A stretch of DNA of 64,000 bases, taken from Streptomyces sp. NWU339 (GTDB taxonomy: Bacteria; Actinomycetota; Actinomycetes; Streptomycetales; Streptomycetaceae). Positions 26,549-35,496 of the stretch are shown piece after piece. Each line of letters opens with the position of its first letter. Positions within the stretch are counted from its first letter, which is position 1. The notes under the pieces were generated by a model. It did no database searches, was not told the origin of the DNA, and worked only from the letters and a program-made list of their open reading frames with translations. The DNA is taken from NCBI RefSeq assembly GCF_003143855.1, contig NZ_QFRK01000007.1, positions 176,524 through 240,523 on the forward strand. Direction: 5' to 3'. The position numbers and the translations under genes were made by a program.

Positions 26549-27682
26549 TTACGGGTGCAGCACCACCTTGGTGTAGCCCTCGATGCGCTTGTCGAACTTG
26601 TCGTAGGCCGACGCCGCCTGGTCCAGGGGCAGTTCGTGGGAGACGACGAAGCTGGGCTTCGCCCTGCCCTCGATGATCATGTCGCGCAGGTACCGGTTGT
26701 AGCGCTTCACGTTGCACTGTCCCGTACCCATCCGCAGGCCCTTCTCGAAGAGCTTGCCGATCGCGACGAGGAGCATGCCGCGCTTGGCCTGTTCGTCCGG
26801 GCCTCCGGGATCGGACGGGACGTAGAGGCCGGGCACGCCGAGCGCTCCGGTGGCCCGGACCGTACCGACGAGCGAGTTCAGGACGGTCGCCGGTTCTTCG
26901 TGGTCCGCGCCGTGCGCCGACGCCTGGTAGCCGACCGCGTCGACGCCCTTGTCCGTGCCGATGCCCTCGGTCTGGTCCTTGATCTGCTCCACCGGGTCGC
27001 CCTCGGCGAAGTTGATCGGAACCGCGCCTATCTCCTCGGCCTTCTGCAGCCGCTCGGGGACCCGGTCCACGGAGAACACCTTCTTCGCGCCGCGCAGCAG
27101 GGCCGAGTAGGCGGCCATCAGGCCGACCGGTCCCGCGCCGTACACCGCGACGCTCTCGCCGGGGCGGACCTGGGCGAGTTCACAGCCGTGGTAGCCCGTG
27201 GGGAAGATGTCCGCGAGCAGGATGAAGTCGGTCTCGTTCTCCTGTCCCTCCGGCAGCTTCAGGCAGTTGAAGTCGGCGTAGGGAACGCGCAGGTACTCGG
27301 CCTGGCCGCCCTTCCAGGGCCCCATGGCGACGTAGCCGTACGCGCCGCCCGGGAAGCCCGGGTTGACGGTCAGACAGTATCCGGTGAACCCCTCGACGCA
27401 GTTGGTGCAGAAGCCGCAGGCGACGTTGAAGGGCATGACCACGCGGTCGCCCTCCTTGAGCGAGGTGACGCCCTGGCCGACCTCCTCGATGATTCCCATG
27501 TTCTCGTGGCCGAAGACGATGCCGGGCTCGGCAGCGGTGCGGCCTTCGTACATGTGCAGATCGGAGCCGCATATCGCGGTGGAGGTGACCCGTACGATCA
27601 CATCGTTCGGATGCTGGATGCTGGGCTTCTCGACTTCTTCGACCGCGACGCTGAACGGCTCCTTGTACACGACGGCCTTCAT
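26549..27682 (-). CDS. Zinc-dependent dehydrogenase, formaldehyde dehydrogenase-like
   Basis: A 377-residue medium-chain alcohol dehydrogenase. Catalytic zinc ligands start with Cys38 (AICGSDLH) and His59 in GHE; the structural zinc site is Cys89, 92, 95 and 103 (CGFCTNC then GYC). Rossmann motif VAVYGAGPVGLMAA follows. The long segment after the structural zinc (GGAYGYVAMGPWKGGQAEYL) and the later insert (YQASAHGADHEEPATVLN) are typical of glutathione-independent formaldehyde dehydrogenase/dismutase-type enzymes. Start ATG at 27682 has GGAGG eight bases upstream; a further in-frame ATG lies 42 bases up. Monocistronic, with a strong terminator. Substrate is inferred only. Confidence 0.85.
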   Translation of the reverse strand: MKAVVYKEPFSVAVEEVEKPSIQHPNDVIVRVTSTAICGSDLHMYEGRTAAEPGIVFGHENMGIIEEVGQGVTSLKEGDRVVMPFNVACGFCTNCVEGFTGYCLTVNPGFPGGAYGYVAMGPWKGGQAEYLRVPYADFNCLKLPEGQENETDFILLADIFPTGYHGCELAQVRPGESVAVYGAGPVGLMAAYSALLRGAKKVFSVDRVPERLQKAEEIGAVPINFAEGDPVEQIKDQTEGIGTDKGVDAVGYQASAHGADHEEPATVLNSLVGTVRATGALGVPGLYVPSDPGGPDEQAKRGMLLVAIGKLFEKGLRMGTGQCNVKRYNRYLRDMIIEGRAKPSFVVSHELPLDQAASAYDKFDKRIEGYTKVVLHP

Positions 27683-27797
27683 GGTTGCGACCTCCACTCG
27701 ATGGCGTACGTGCTCGATCGCCACGCCCCCGCCCGCTGTCCGCGTGACTCATGTCTCATGATTCTCCGGTCCTCTCGATCGGGCAAACCGGTAATCT

Positions 27798-27817
27798 CCG
27801 GATATGTGAATATCCGG
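27798..27817. promoter_or_regulatory. Perfect 8-bp inverted repeat, operator candidate
   Basis: CCGGATAT-GTGA-ATATCCGG, 28 bases before the small rightward gene and 115 bases before the leftward dehydrogenase start. The AT-rich core inside GC arms and the position in a divergent intergenic region suit a repressor-binding site; the regulator is unknown. Confidence 0.6.
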
Positions 27818-27845
27818 CGCCGTGCCGAGAAGGGAGTGGTGGAAC

Positions 27846-28037
27846 ATGGCAGCACAGAGGCTGGGGACCCTGCTCGTCCCCGTGCCGGGGTTGTCCGGCA
27901 CCACGTACCCGCCGGGGACGGTCGTGACGGTCCGTGGTCGCGGCGCGACAGTGGACGCCTTCGTCAACGGCGACTGGCTCCCTTTGTCATGGTGGGAGTT
28001 CTCCGACGGCCTCCGCGAGGACATCGCCGACCGCTGA
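27846..28037 (+). CDS. Small conserved hypothetical protein
   Basis: A 63-residue protein of unknown function, likely a small beta fold: LGTLLVPVPGLSGTTYPPGT, then VVTVRGRGATVDAFVNGDW and a C-terminal helix WWEFSDGLREDIADR. It has good Streptomyces codon usage. ATG at 27846 follows GGGAG at a suitable distance. No cysteines or membrane segments. It sits alone between divergent and convergent neighbours, opposite the zinc dehydrogenase with which it shares the palindrome-containing promoter region. Confidence 0.65.
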   Translation: MAAQRLGTLLVPVPGLSGTTYPPGTVVTVRGRGATVDAFVNGDWLPLSWWEFSDGLREDIADR

Positions 28038-28064
28038 GAGCCGCACCGGCCGCCGGTGGTCGGG

Positions 28065-29582
28065 TCAGGTGACCTTGACCCAGTCCAGGGTGCGTTCCAC
28101 GGCACGCTTCCAGTCCCGGTAGCCGTCCTGGCGCTGCTCCTCGCTCCACACCGGGCTCCAGCGCTTCGACTCCTGCCAGTGCGAGCGCAGCTCGTCGGTG
28201 TCGCGCCAGAACCCGGTGGCGAGCCCGGCGGCGTAGGCGGCGCCCAGCGCGGTGGTCTCGGCGACCACCGGACGGCTGACCGGCACACCCAGCACGTCGG
28301 CCTGGATCTGCATGCACAGATCGTTCGCGGTCACGCCGCCGTCGACCTTGAGCACGTCCAGGTGGACGCCCGAGTCCTGCTCCATGGCGTCGACCACGTC
28401 ACGGCTCTGGTAGCAGATGGCTTCCAGCGTGGCCCGTGCGATGTGGCCCCCGGTGTTGTAGCGGGCCAGGCCGACCATGGCGCCGCGGGCGTCGGAGCGC
28501 CAGTACGGGGCGAACAGACCGGAGAAGGCCGGAACGAAGTACATCCCACCGTTGTCGTCCACCGAACGTGCCAGCTGCTCGCTCTCCGGGGCGCTCGTGA
28601 TGATCTTCAACTGGTCGCGCAGCCACTGCACGGCCGCGCCGGTGACGGCGATGGACCCCTCCAGCGCGTAGACCGCCGGGCTGCCGGCGAACTGGTACGC
28701 CACCGTCGTCAGCAGCCCGTGCTGCGAACGCACCAGATCCGTACCGGTGTTGAGCACCAGGAAGTTGCCGGTGCCGTAGGTGTTCTTGGCCTCGCCGGGG
28801 GAGAAGCAGACCTGGCCGACGGTCGCCGCCTGCTGATCGCCGAGTACGCCGGTGATCGGAACGGCGGCACTCAGCGGCCGTGAGGTGCGGGCCTGGCCGT
28901 ACGCCTCGGGATGGGACGAGGGGTTGATGGTGGGCAGCATCGCGCGCGGGATGCCGAAGACGTCCAGCAGTTCGTCGTCCCAGTCCAGGGTCTCCAGATT
29001 CATCAGCATGGTGCGGCTGGCGTTGGTCACGTCGGTGGCGTGCACCCCGCCGTTGGGTCCGCCGGTGAGGTTCCACAGCACCCAGGCGTCCGTGTTGCCG
29101 AACAGGGCGTGGCCCGCCTCGGCGGCCTCGCGCAGTCCGTCCACGTTCTCCAGCAGCCACTTGATCTTGCCGCCGGAGAAGTAGGTGGCCGGCGGCAGGC
29201 CGGCCTTGTGGCGGATGACCTCGCCGTGGCCGTCACGCTCGAGGGCGGCGGCGATGCTGTCGGTGCGGGTGTCCTGCCAGACGATGGCGTTGTAGTACGG
29301 ACGGCCGTTGCGCGGGTCCCAGACCACGGTGGTCTCGCGCTGGTTGGTGATGCCGATGGCCCTGAGGTCGGTGGCCGACAGGTTCCCGGCACGGAGGGCG
29401 TTCTGGATCACCGTGTTGGTACGTTCCCAGATCTCCACCGGGTCGTGCTCGACCCACCCCGACCGCGGCAGGATCTGGCGGTGCTCGAGCTGGTGCCTCG
29501 CCACCTCGTTCCCGTCGTGGTCGAAGATCATGAAGCGTGAGCTGGTGGTGCCCTGATCCACCGCGCCGACGAATTCGGGCAT
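28065..29582 (-). CDS. glpK: Glycerol kinase
   Basis: A 505-residue FGGY-family kinase, the usual length for GlpK, which phosphorylates glycerol to sn-glycerol 3-phosphate. Clear family stretches: [17 protein letters not shown] at the N-terminus, [36 protein letters not shown], and in the second domain [20 protein letters not shown] and [15 protein letters not shown]. Start ATG at 29582 with GAGGAG upstream; an in-frame site 18 bases earlier is less likely. It is the second gene of a leftward glpF-glpK unit with a 63-base gap. No glpD gene is present nearby. Confidence 0.96.
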   Translation of the reverse strand: MPEFVGAVDQGTTSSRFMIFDHDGNEVARHQLEHRQILPRSGWVEHDPVEIWERTNTVIQNALRAGNLSATDLRAIGITNQRETTVVWDPRNGRPYYNAIVWQDTRTDSIAAALERDGHGEVIRHKAGLPPATYFSGGKIKWLLENVDGLREAAEAGHALFGNTDAWVLWNLTGGPNGGVHATDVTNASRTMLMNLETLDWDDELLDVFGIPRAMLPTINPSSHPEAYGQARTSRPLSAAVPITGVLGDQQAATVGQVCFSPGEAKNTYGTGNFLVLNTGTDLVRSQHGLLTTVAYQFAGSPAVYALEGSIAVTGAAVQWLRDQLKIITSAPESEQLARSVDDNGGMYFVPAFSGLFAPYWRSDARGAMVGLARYNTGGHIARATLEAICYQSRDVVDAMEQDSGVHLDVLKVDGGVTANDLCMQIQADVLGVPVSRPVVAETTALGAAYAAGLATGFWRDTDELRSHWQESKRWSPVWSEEQRQDGYRDWKRAVERTLDWVKVT

Positions 29583-29645
29583 CGTGGCCACTCTCCTCAT
29601 GGTCGTACGGGAAGGGGCGCGGGAATGTCCGCCCGCGGCAGGGCC

Positions 29646-30536
29646 CTAGGAGGGCTCCTCTGTGGCCGGGCCTTCCTCGGTCGCACCGAGCCGGGCCTTG
29701 AGCACCGGGCTGATGAGCAGGTCGTAGACGACGGTCCCGATGACTCCGCCGATGAGGGGGCCGACAATGGGGATCCACCAGTAGCCGCTGAACCATTGGT
29801 AGGTTCCGGGTAGGGCGATGGAGCCCCAGCCTTCGAAATAGGTGAAAAGCCTGGGGCCGAAGTCCCGGGCGGGGTTGATTGCATATCCGGCGTTGGTGCC
29901 GAATGTGAAACCGATCCCGACGACGATCAGGCCGATGAGGAACGGGCCGAGATTGGACCCGGGAGCCAGGTTTCGGGTGTCGATGAGCGCGCAGATCAGC
30001 AGCAGTAGAATCCCGGTGCCGATGATTTGGTCGAGCAGGGGACCCCACCAGGAATTTCCGAAGTATTCGGCGGGGAATGTGGCGAAGATCGAAAATGTCG
30101 CCAGTGAATCGTCCCGCGGGATTCCCGCCTTGGCGTTGGCCGCGTCGATCGCCCACCGGTAGGACGCGTAGACGAGCGCGGCGCCGACGAACGCCCCCGC
30201 GACCTGCGCCAGCCAGTAGGGCAGGACCTTCCGCCAGGGGAAGTCCCGCCGGACGGCGAAGCCCAGCGTCACCGCGGGATTGATGTGGGCGCCGCTGACA
30301 CCGCCGGCCACATAGATGCCGAACACCACGGCGAGACCCCAGCCCCACGAAATGATGATCCAGTTGGCGGGACCGAAGGCCGCCGTTTCTCGACCTGATC
30401 CGGGCAGGCCGACAACGGCGACGGCCACCGACCCGGCACCCAGGAGAATCAGGACGAACGTTCCCAGGAATTCTGCGATCATCTCGCCGGCGAGGCCTTC
30501 TCGATAGCCGCGTCGACGGGCAATGCGTTCAGCCAT
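29646..30536 (-). CDS. glpF: Glycerol uptake facilitator (aquaglyceroporin)
   Basis: A 296-residue MIP-family channel with six membrane helices and both NPA boxes: GAHINPAVT in the first half and GYAINPARDFGPR in the second; the Asp after NPAR is characteristic of glycerol-conducting rather than water-only channels. It lets glycerol diffuse into the cell for GlpK, the next gene. Start ATG at 30536 with GAGGAGAAC just upstream. Codon use is slightly less GC-rich than neighbours in the membrane segments. Regulation is not visible; a GylR-type regulator is not in the window. Confidence 0.94.
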   Translation of the reverse strand: MAERIARRRGYREGLAGEMIAEFLGTFVLILLGAGSVAVAVVGLPGSGRETAAFGPANWIIISWGWGLAVVFGIYVAGGVSGAHINPAVTLGFAVRRDFPWRKVLPYWLAQVAGAFVGAALVYASYRWAIDAANAKAGIPRDDSLATFSIFATFPAEYFGNSWWGPLLDQIIGTGILLLLICALIDTRNLAPGSNLGPFLIGLIVVGIGFTFGTNAGYAINPARDFGPRLFTYFEGWGSIALPGTYQWFSGYWWIPIVGPLIGGVIGTVVYDLLISPVLKARLGATEEGPATEEPS

Positions 30537-30723
30537 CGGTTCTCCTCGGCTGGAATGGCACAGTCTTGCCCCCATTACCGGAAGCTTATGGTCGCCGGGG
30601 GCATCCCGCCTGCGCGGCGCCGGAATTCCCTCCCATGGAGTAATGGCGCCTTTCCGTTCTCGGCTCGAGGTGATCCGGCCGGAGCGGCGAGGAAGCCGCG
30701 CCGGGCGTGTTGCCTGTGGCCGG

Positions 30724-31824
30724 TCAGACCGGGTAGGCGTGGGTCTGGGCCGCCTTCACCGTGGCCCAGACGTCCGTGCCGGGGTGCAGACCGAGTTCGG
30801 CGGCGGCGACCGTGGTGAGGTCGGCGGTCAGGGGAAGCTCTCCGGCGAGGGCGACGCGGATCTGGTCGCCGTGGGTTTCCATGCCGGTGACCTCGCCGTG
30901 CCAGAGGTTGCGGGCGCTGGAGCCGGTGGGGCGGTCCCGGTGCAGGGTGACCGCGCCGGGCGGGAACGCGACGAAGACCTGGCCGGTGAGGTCCTCGGTG
31001 GTGGTGAGCGTCGGACCGGACTCCAACCGCACGGTGTGGCCCCGGGCCCGGCCGGTGTAGAGGTTCAGACCGACCAGTCGGGCGATGTAGTCGGTGCGCG
31101 GGCGGCGGGCGATGTCCTGGGGCGTTCCCTCCTGGACGACCCTGCCGTGCTCGACGACCACCAGGCGGTCGGCCAGCACCATCGCGTCCAGCGGGTCATG
31201 CGTGACCAGGACGGCGACGGCCTCGAACGCGGCCAGGTGGCGCCGGAGCTGGGCGCGGACGTCGAGGCGGGTGCGGGCGTCCAGGGCGGCGAGGGGTTCG
31301 TCGAGGAGGAGCAGGCGGGGGTGGGTGGCCAGGGCGCGGGCCAGGGCGACGCGCTGGGCCTGGCCGCCGGAGAGGCGACGGGGCTTGGCACCGGTGTGGT
31401 CCGCCAGACCCATGCGCTCCAGCCACTCGGCGGCCGTCGCCCGTGCCTGCGCCTTCGTGGCGCCCTGGCAGCGGGGACCGAAGGCCACGTTGTCCAGCGC
31501 GGTCAGGTGGGGGAAGAGCAAGTAGTCCTGGAAGACCACGCCGACGGGGCGGGATTCGGGTGGCGTACGGTCCAGCCGCGCACCGTCCAGGTGCAGATGG
31601 CCGGCGGTGAGGGGCGCGAGGCCCGCGAGGGCGCGCAGGGCCGTGCTCTTGCCGGCGCCGTTCGGACCGAGCAGGGCGACGACCTCGCCCGGGGCGGCGG
31701 TGAGCGCGATGTCGAGTCGGAAGGTGCCGTGGTCGACGACGAGCCGGGCGTCGAGGCCCTCGGGTCCGGGGGCGCCGGGGCCGTCGCCGGTGAGGTCGTG
31801 CCGGGGCTTGTCGGTACGGATCAT
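30724..31824 (-). CDS. modC: Molybdate ABC transporter ATP-binding protein
   Basis: A 366-residue ABC ATPase: Walker A GPNGAGKST, signature LSGGQAQRVALARAL, Walker B LLLLDEPLAALD and H-loop VLVTHDP. The C-terminal ~110 residues form a TOBE/molybdate-binding-type domain (GEVTGMETHGDQIRVAL), as in ModC. ATG at 31824 overlaps the modB stop (ATGA), so the two are coupled. It powers uptake of molybdate captured by ModA. The tungstate alternative cannot be excluded, but gene order A-B-C and the ModA type favour molybdate. Confidence 0.88.
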   Translation of the reverse strand: MIRTDKPRHDLTGDGPGAPGPEGLDARLVVDHGTFRLDIALTAAPGEVVALLGPNGAGKSTALRALAGLAPLTAGHLHLDGARLDRTPPESRPVGVVFQDYLLFPHLTALDNVAFGPRCQGATKAQARATAAEWLERMGLADHTGAKPRRLSGGQAQRVALARALATHPRLLLLDEPLAALDARTRLDVRAQLRRHLAAFEAVAVLVTHDPLDAMVLADRLVVVEHGRVVQEGTPQDIARRPRTDYIARLVGLNLYTGRARGHTVRLESGPTLTTTEDLTGQVFVAFPPGAVTLHRDRPTGSSARNLWHGEVTGMETHGDQIRVALAGELPLTADLTTVAAAELGLHPGTDVWATVKAAQTHAYPV

Positions 31825-32684
31825 GAGGCGGTCATCCAGCGGTCGCGCAGTCCGGCCAGCACCGCGATCGAGACGGCGAGCAGGACCAGGCTGAGGGCGA
31901 TGGCCGCCTCCGGGTCGCTCTGCAGGGCGAGGTAGACCGCCAGCGGCATGGTCTGGGTGCGGCCGGGGAAGTTGCCGGCGAAGGTGATCGTCGCCCCGAA
32001 CTCGCCCAGCGCCCGCGCCCAGGCCAGCACGGAGCCCGCCGCGATGCCCGGCGCGATCAGCGGCAGGGTGACCCGGCGGAACGCGGTGAAGCGGGAGGCG
32101 CCCAGGGTGGCCGCGGCCTCCTCGTAGCGGGGGTCGGCGGCGCGCAGGGTGCCCTCGACGCTGATGACCAGGAACGGCATCGCCACGAACGCCTCCGCGA
32201 GCACGACACCGGCGGTGGTGAAGGGCAGAGTGATGCCGAACCAGGCGTCCAGCCACTGCCCGACGATGCCGTTGCGGCCCAGCGCCATCAGCAGGGCCAC
32301 CCCGCCCACCACCGGGGGCAGCACCAGGGGCAGCGTCACCAGGGCCCGGACCAGGCCGCGGCCCGGGAACTCGACCCGGGCCAGCAGCCAGGCCAGCGGC
32401 ACGCCGATCACCAGGCTCACCGCCGTCGCCGCGGTGGCGCACACCAGGGAGAGCCGCAGGGCCTGCCACACCTCGGGGCTGGTCAACTGCTCGGGCAGGC
32501 TCGACCAGGGGGCCCGGACCAGCAGGCCGAGCAGGGGCACCACCAGGAACGCCAGGCCGATCAGCGCGGGTACGAGCAGTGGCAGCGGTACACCCCGGCC
32601 GCCGCCCGCCGGTGTGCGGCGGAACCGCGGACCGGCGCCCTTGCGGGCGGCGGCCGGGGCGCCCGGGGTGCCCGCGGAGGTCAC
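31821..32684 (-). CDS. modB: Molybdate ABC transporter permease
   Basis: A 287-residue permease with about six membrane helices and the ATPase-docking EAA loop (EEAAATLGASRFTAFRRVTL). The N-terminal ~35 residues are a basic, disordered cytoplasmic tail. GTG at 32684 overlaps the modA stop as GTGA. It forms the homodimeric channel of the ModABC importer. Family assignment rests on sequence and position between modA and modC. Confidence 0.88.
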   Translation of the reverse strand: MTSAGTPGAPAAARKGAGPRFRRTPAGGGRGVPLPLLVPALIGLAFLVVPLLGLLVRAPWSSLPEQLTSPEVWQALRLSLVCATAATAVSLVIGVPLAWLLARVEFPGRGLVRALVTLPLVLPPVVGGVALLMALGRNGIVGQWLDAWFGITLPFTTAGVVLAEAFVAMPFLVISVEGTLRAADPRYEEAAATLGASRFTAFRRVTLPLIAPGIAAGSVLAWARALGEFGATITFAGNFPGRTQTMPLAVYLALQSDPEAAIALSLVLLAVSIAVLAGLRDRWMTAS

Positions 32685-33499
32685 GAGGTGAGGAACCCTG
32701 CGTCGGCCAGGACCTTCTGGCCCTCCTCGGATCGCACCAGCGCGATGAACGCCTCGGCCGCCCCGGCGTTGGGCGCCTCCTTGAGCAGGGCGATCGGGTA
32801 GTCGTTGACGGCCTGCGCGGCCTCGGGGAAGTCCACGCCCTCCACCTTGTCACCCGCCGCGAGCACATCGGTCCGGTACACGAGGGCGGCGTCCGCCTCC
32901 TTCAGCTCGACCTTCGTCAGGGCGCTCTTGACGTCCTGCTCGTACGACACCGGGGTGAGCTCCAGACCACTGGCGTCCAGCGCCTTCTGCGCGGCGGTCC
33001 CGCACGGCACCTCCTTGTCGCACAGGACGACCTTCAGCTTCGAGCCGGTCAGGTCCTTCAGCGAGGAGACGCCCTCCGGGTTGCCCGGCAGGGTGGCGAT
33101 CTCCAGCCGGTTGCGGACGAAGGTGGCCGGGGCGCCGGAAACGTCCCCCGCGTCCGTGACGGTCTTCATCGTCCTGGGGCTGGCGGAGGCGAAGACGTCG
33201 GCGGGGGCGCCACTGGTGATCCCGGCGGCGAGGCTGTCGCTGCCGCCGAAGTTGAACGTGACCTCGGTGCCGGGGTGGTCCTTCTCGAACTTCTCGCCCA
33301 GCGTCGTGAAGCTCTCCGTGAGGGAGGCGGCGGCGAAGACGGTCACCGTGCCGGACGGCTTGCCGGACGAAGAGCCCGAGGAGGGGGCGTCGGGGGACGG
33401 CGAGCAGGCGGTCACGGCGCCCAGGAGCAGCAGCGCGGTGGTGCCCGCACCGGCCACCCGCCTCGTCCGGCGGGTCCGGGGAGCGGGACGGGTCATCAC
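32681..33499 (-). CDS. modA: Molybdate-binding lipoprotein
   Basis: A 272-residue substrate-binding protein with a type II signal: basic start (RRTRR), hydrophobic stretch and lipobox LLGAVTAC, placing the lipidated Cys near residue 32. The mature part has ModA hallmarks: VTVFAAASLTESF, FNFGGSDSLAAGI and GAPADVFASAS. It captures oxyanion outside the membrane. The start is the GTG at 33499 or the adjacent ATG at 33496; GGAG upstream favours the first. First gene of the modABC operon. A promoter should lie between 33500 and 33650. Confidence 0.9.
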   Translation of the reverse strand: MMTRPAPRTRRTRRVAGAGTTALLLLGAVTACSPSPDAPSSGSSSGKPSGTVTVFAAASLTESFTTLGEKFEKDHPGTEVTFNFGGSDSLAAGITSGAPADVFASASPRTMKTVTDAGDVSGAPATFVRNRLEIATLPGNPEGVSSLKDLTGSKLKVVLCDKEVPCGTAAQKALDASGLELTPVSYEQDVKSALTKVELKEADAALVYRTDVLAAGDKVEGVDFPEAAQAVNDYPIALLKEAPNAGAAEAFIALVRSEEGQKVLADAGFLTS

Positions 33500-33752
33500 A
33501 GGGCTTCTCCCTCTGCCTACTGCTTGCTTCTCACGGACCGGTCCAGGGGAACGCGTCCGCTGATCATACTGCCGCAGATGCGAGGGGGAAATCCCTTGCT
33601 GATGCGCACCCGCTGCCGAAACCCTGCATCAGGGCTGCATGTGCGGCTTCGGGGGAAGGTGAACGACGTCTGGTGTATGAGATACGAACAGGCGCACTCA
33701 TGACGTCCGGAGCCTTGTCAGTCCGGACGGGGGCGCCCTATTCTCGCGGCGA

Positions 33753-33764
33753 GAAAGCGCTTTC
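33753..33764. promoter_or_regulatory. Palindromic operator candidate before the pectate lyase
   Basis: Perfect 12-bp palindrome GAAAGCGCTTTC, 73 bases before the lyase ATG. LacI-family repressors of plant-polysaccharide genes in actinobacteria bind sites of this GAAA...TTTC kind, so this is probably where pectin induction acts. No such repressor is encoded nearby. Confidence 0.6.
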
Positions 33765-33837
33765 CATCGGGTCGACGGCGTTCGACGGCACTCTGCATGA
33801 CATGCCCATGACGTTAAATGAACAGGGAGAGCTCCGC

Positions 33838-35368
33838 ATGAAGAGATCAGCAGCGCTGCGGTTCCACGCGACACTGGCCACGGCGGCCCTCGCGGCCGCG
33901 ACCGGACTGGTGGTGTCGATGCCCTCGGCGTCGGCCGCGACCGGCAGCGCCACCGGCTACGCGACCCAGAACGGCGGGACCACCGGCGGCGCGGGCGGGC
34001 AGACGGTCCGGGCCACCACGGGCACCGCGATCCACACCGCCCTGTGCAACCGCGCCAGCAGCAGCACCCCGATCATCATCGAGGTCCAGGGCACCATCAA
34101 TCACGGCAACACCAGCAAGGTGTCGGGCAGCAGCTGCAACACCGCCGCCGGTGTGATCGAGCTCAAGCAGACCAGCAATGTCACGATCGTCGGGGTCGGC
34201 AGCGGTGCCGTCTTCGACCAGCTGGGCATCCACATCCGGGAGGCCCGCAACATCATCATCCAGAACGTGACCGTCCGGAACGTCAAGAAGTCCGGCTCGC
34301 CCACCTCCAACGGCGGCGACGCCATCGGCATGGAGAGCGACGTCCGCAACGTCTGGGTCGACCACGTCACCCTGGAGGCGTCCGGCGGGGAGTCGGAGGG
34401 CTACGACGGCCTCTTCGACATGAAGGACAACACCCAGTACGTGACCCTGTCGTACAGCACCCTGCGCAACTCCGGCCGCGGTGGCCTCATCGGATCCAGC
34501 GAGAGCGACCGCTCCAACGGCAACATCACGTTCCACCACAACCTGTACGAGAACATCGACTCCCGTGCGCCGCTGCTGCGGGGCGGCATCGCCCACATGT
34601 ACAACAACCACTACAAGCGCCTCAACGACTCCGGCATCAACTCCCGGGCCGGGGGCACGCGCCAAGGTGGACAACAACTACTTCGAGGACTCCAAGGACG
34701 TCCTCGGCACCTTCTACACCAGCGAAGCCGGCTACTGGCAGGTCGGCGGCAACATCTTCGACAACGTGACCTGGTCCGCCCGCAGCGGCGACAACCAGCC
34801 CGCCGGCCCCAACCCGACGTCCAACACCTCGGTCGGCATCCCCAACCCCTACAAGCTCGACGCCGCCAACTGCGTGCCGGACGTGGTGAACCGGACGGCG
34901 GGCGCCAACAAGGGCCTGAAGGTGTCGGACGGCAACTGCACGCCGCAGAACCCCGCCCCGACCGACCCCACGAACCCCACCGACCCGACCGATCCCCCCA
35001 CCGGGACCAACCTCAGCCGGGGTGCCGGTGCCGACGGCTCCAGCAAGGCCAGTGGGACGAGCTACGGCAACGTGATCGACGGCAACCTCGGCACCTACTG
35101 GTCGCCGAGCGGCTCGACCGGTTCCGTCTCGGTCAAGTGGTCGTCCGACACCGCGGTGTCGAAGGCCAACATCCGGGAGGCGTCGGGCTCCGAGGGCGCC
35201 GTCCGGTCCTGGCGGCTCCTCAACCACGACACCGGTGCCGTCCTGGCCTCCGGCAGCAGCGCGGGCGTCGTCTCCTTCGCGCGGACCTCGCTGCGCAAGA
35301 TCACCTTCGAGATCACCGGCTCGAACGGCACGCCGCGGATCGCCGAGTTCGAGACCTACAACGGATAG
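33838..35368 (+). pseudogene. Secreted pectate lyase (PL1) with C-terminal F5/8-type domain, frameshifted
   Basis: ATG at 33838 begins a ~33-residue Sec signal peptide ending SASA. The polysaccharide lyase family 1 beta-helix follows, with VWVDHVTLEASGG, DGLFDMKDNTQYVTLSYS and catalytic-region SRAPLLRGGIAHMYNN. At the five-G run 34651-34655 the frame breaks; removing one G gives NSRAGARAKVDNNYFED and the protein continues in the other frame to 35368. The rest is the end of the helix, a PTDP-repeat linker and an F5/8/discoidin-like sugar-binding domain (NVIDGNLGTYWSPSG) ending in EFETYNG. Without the extra base it would be 509 residues. Either a true mutation or a homopolymer sequencing error; conservation on both sides argues for a very recent event or error. 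Confidence 0.85.
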
Positions 35369-35392
35369 GGGCGGGTGAGTCACCGTCCCGCC

Positions 35393-35426
35393 CGTCGGGT
35401 GCCGAGCACCGGCTCGGCACCCGACG
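35393..35426. terminator. Hairpin terminator after the pectate lyase
   Basis: 15-bp perfect stem, CGTCGGGTGCCGAGC (35393-35407) and its complement (35412-35426), 4-base loop, followed by CCTCGTGTTTT. It separates the lyase from the MFS promoter. Confidence 0.9.
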
Positions 35427-35458
35427 CCTCGTGTTTTCGGACAGTGCCGCCCGAAAAG

Positions 35459-35476
35459 AGTGTACGTTCGTACGCT
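35459..35476. promoter_or_regulatory. 18-bp operator, copy 1 (before MFS gene)
   Basis: AGTGTACG-TT-CGTACGCT: 8-bp arms with one mismatch. The identical 18 bases recur before the acetyltransferase gene at 36735, so this is a shared regulator site, most likely for the TetR protein encoded at 37368. Confidence 0.8.
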
Positions 35477-35496
35477 CCCTGGATAAGGTCAGGCAC

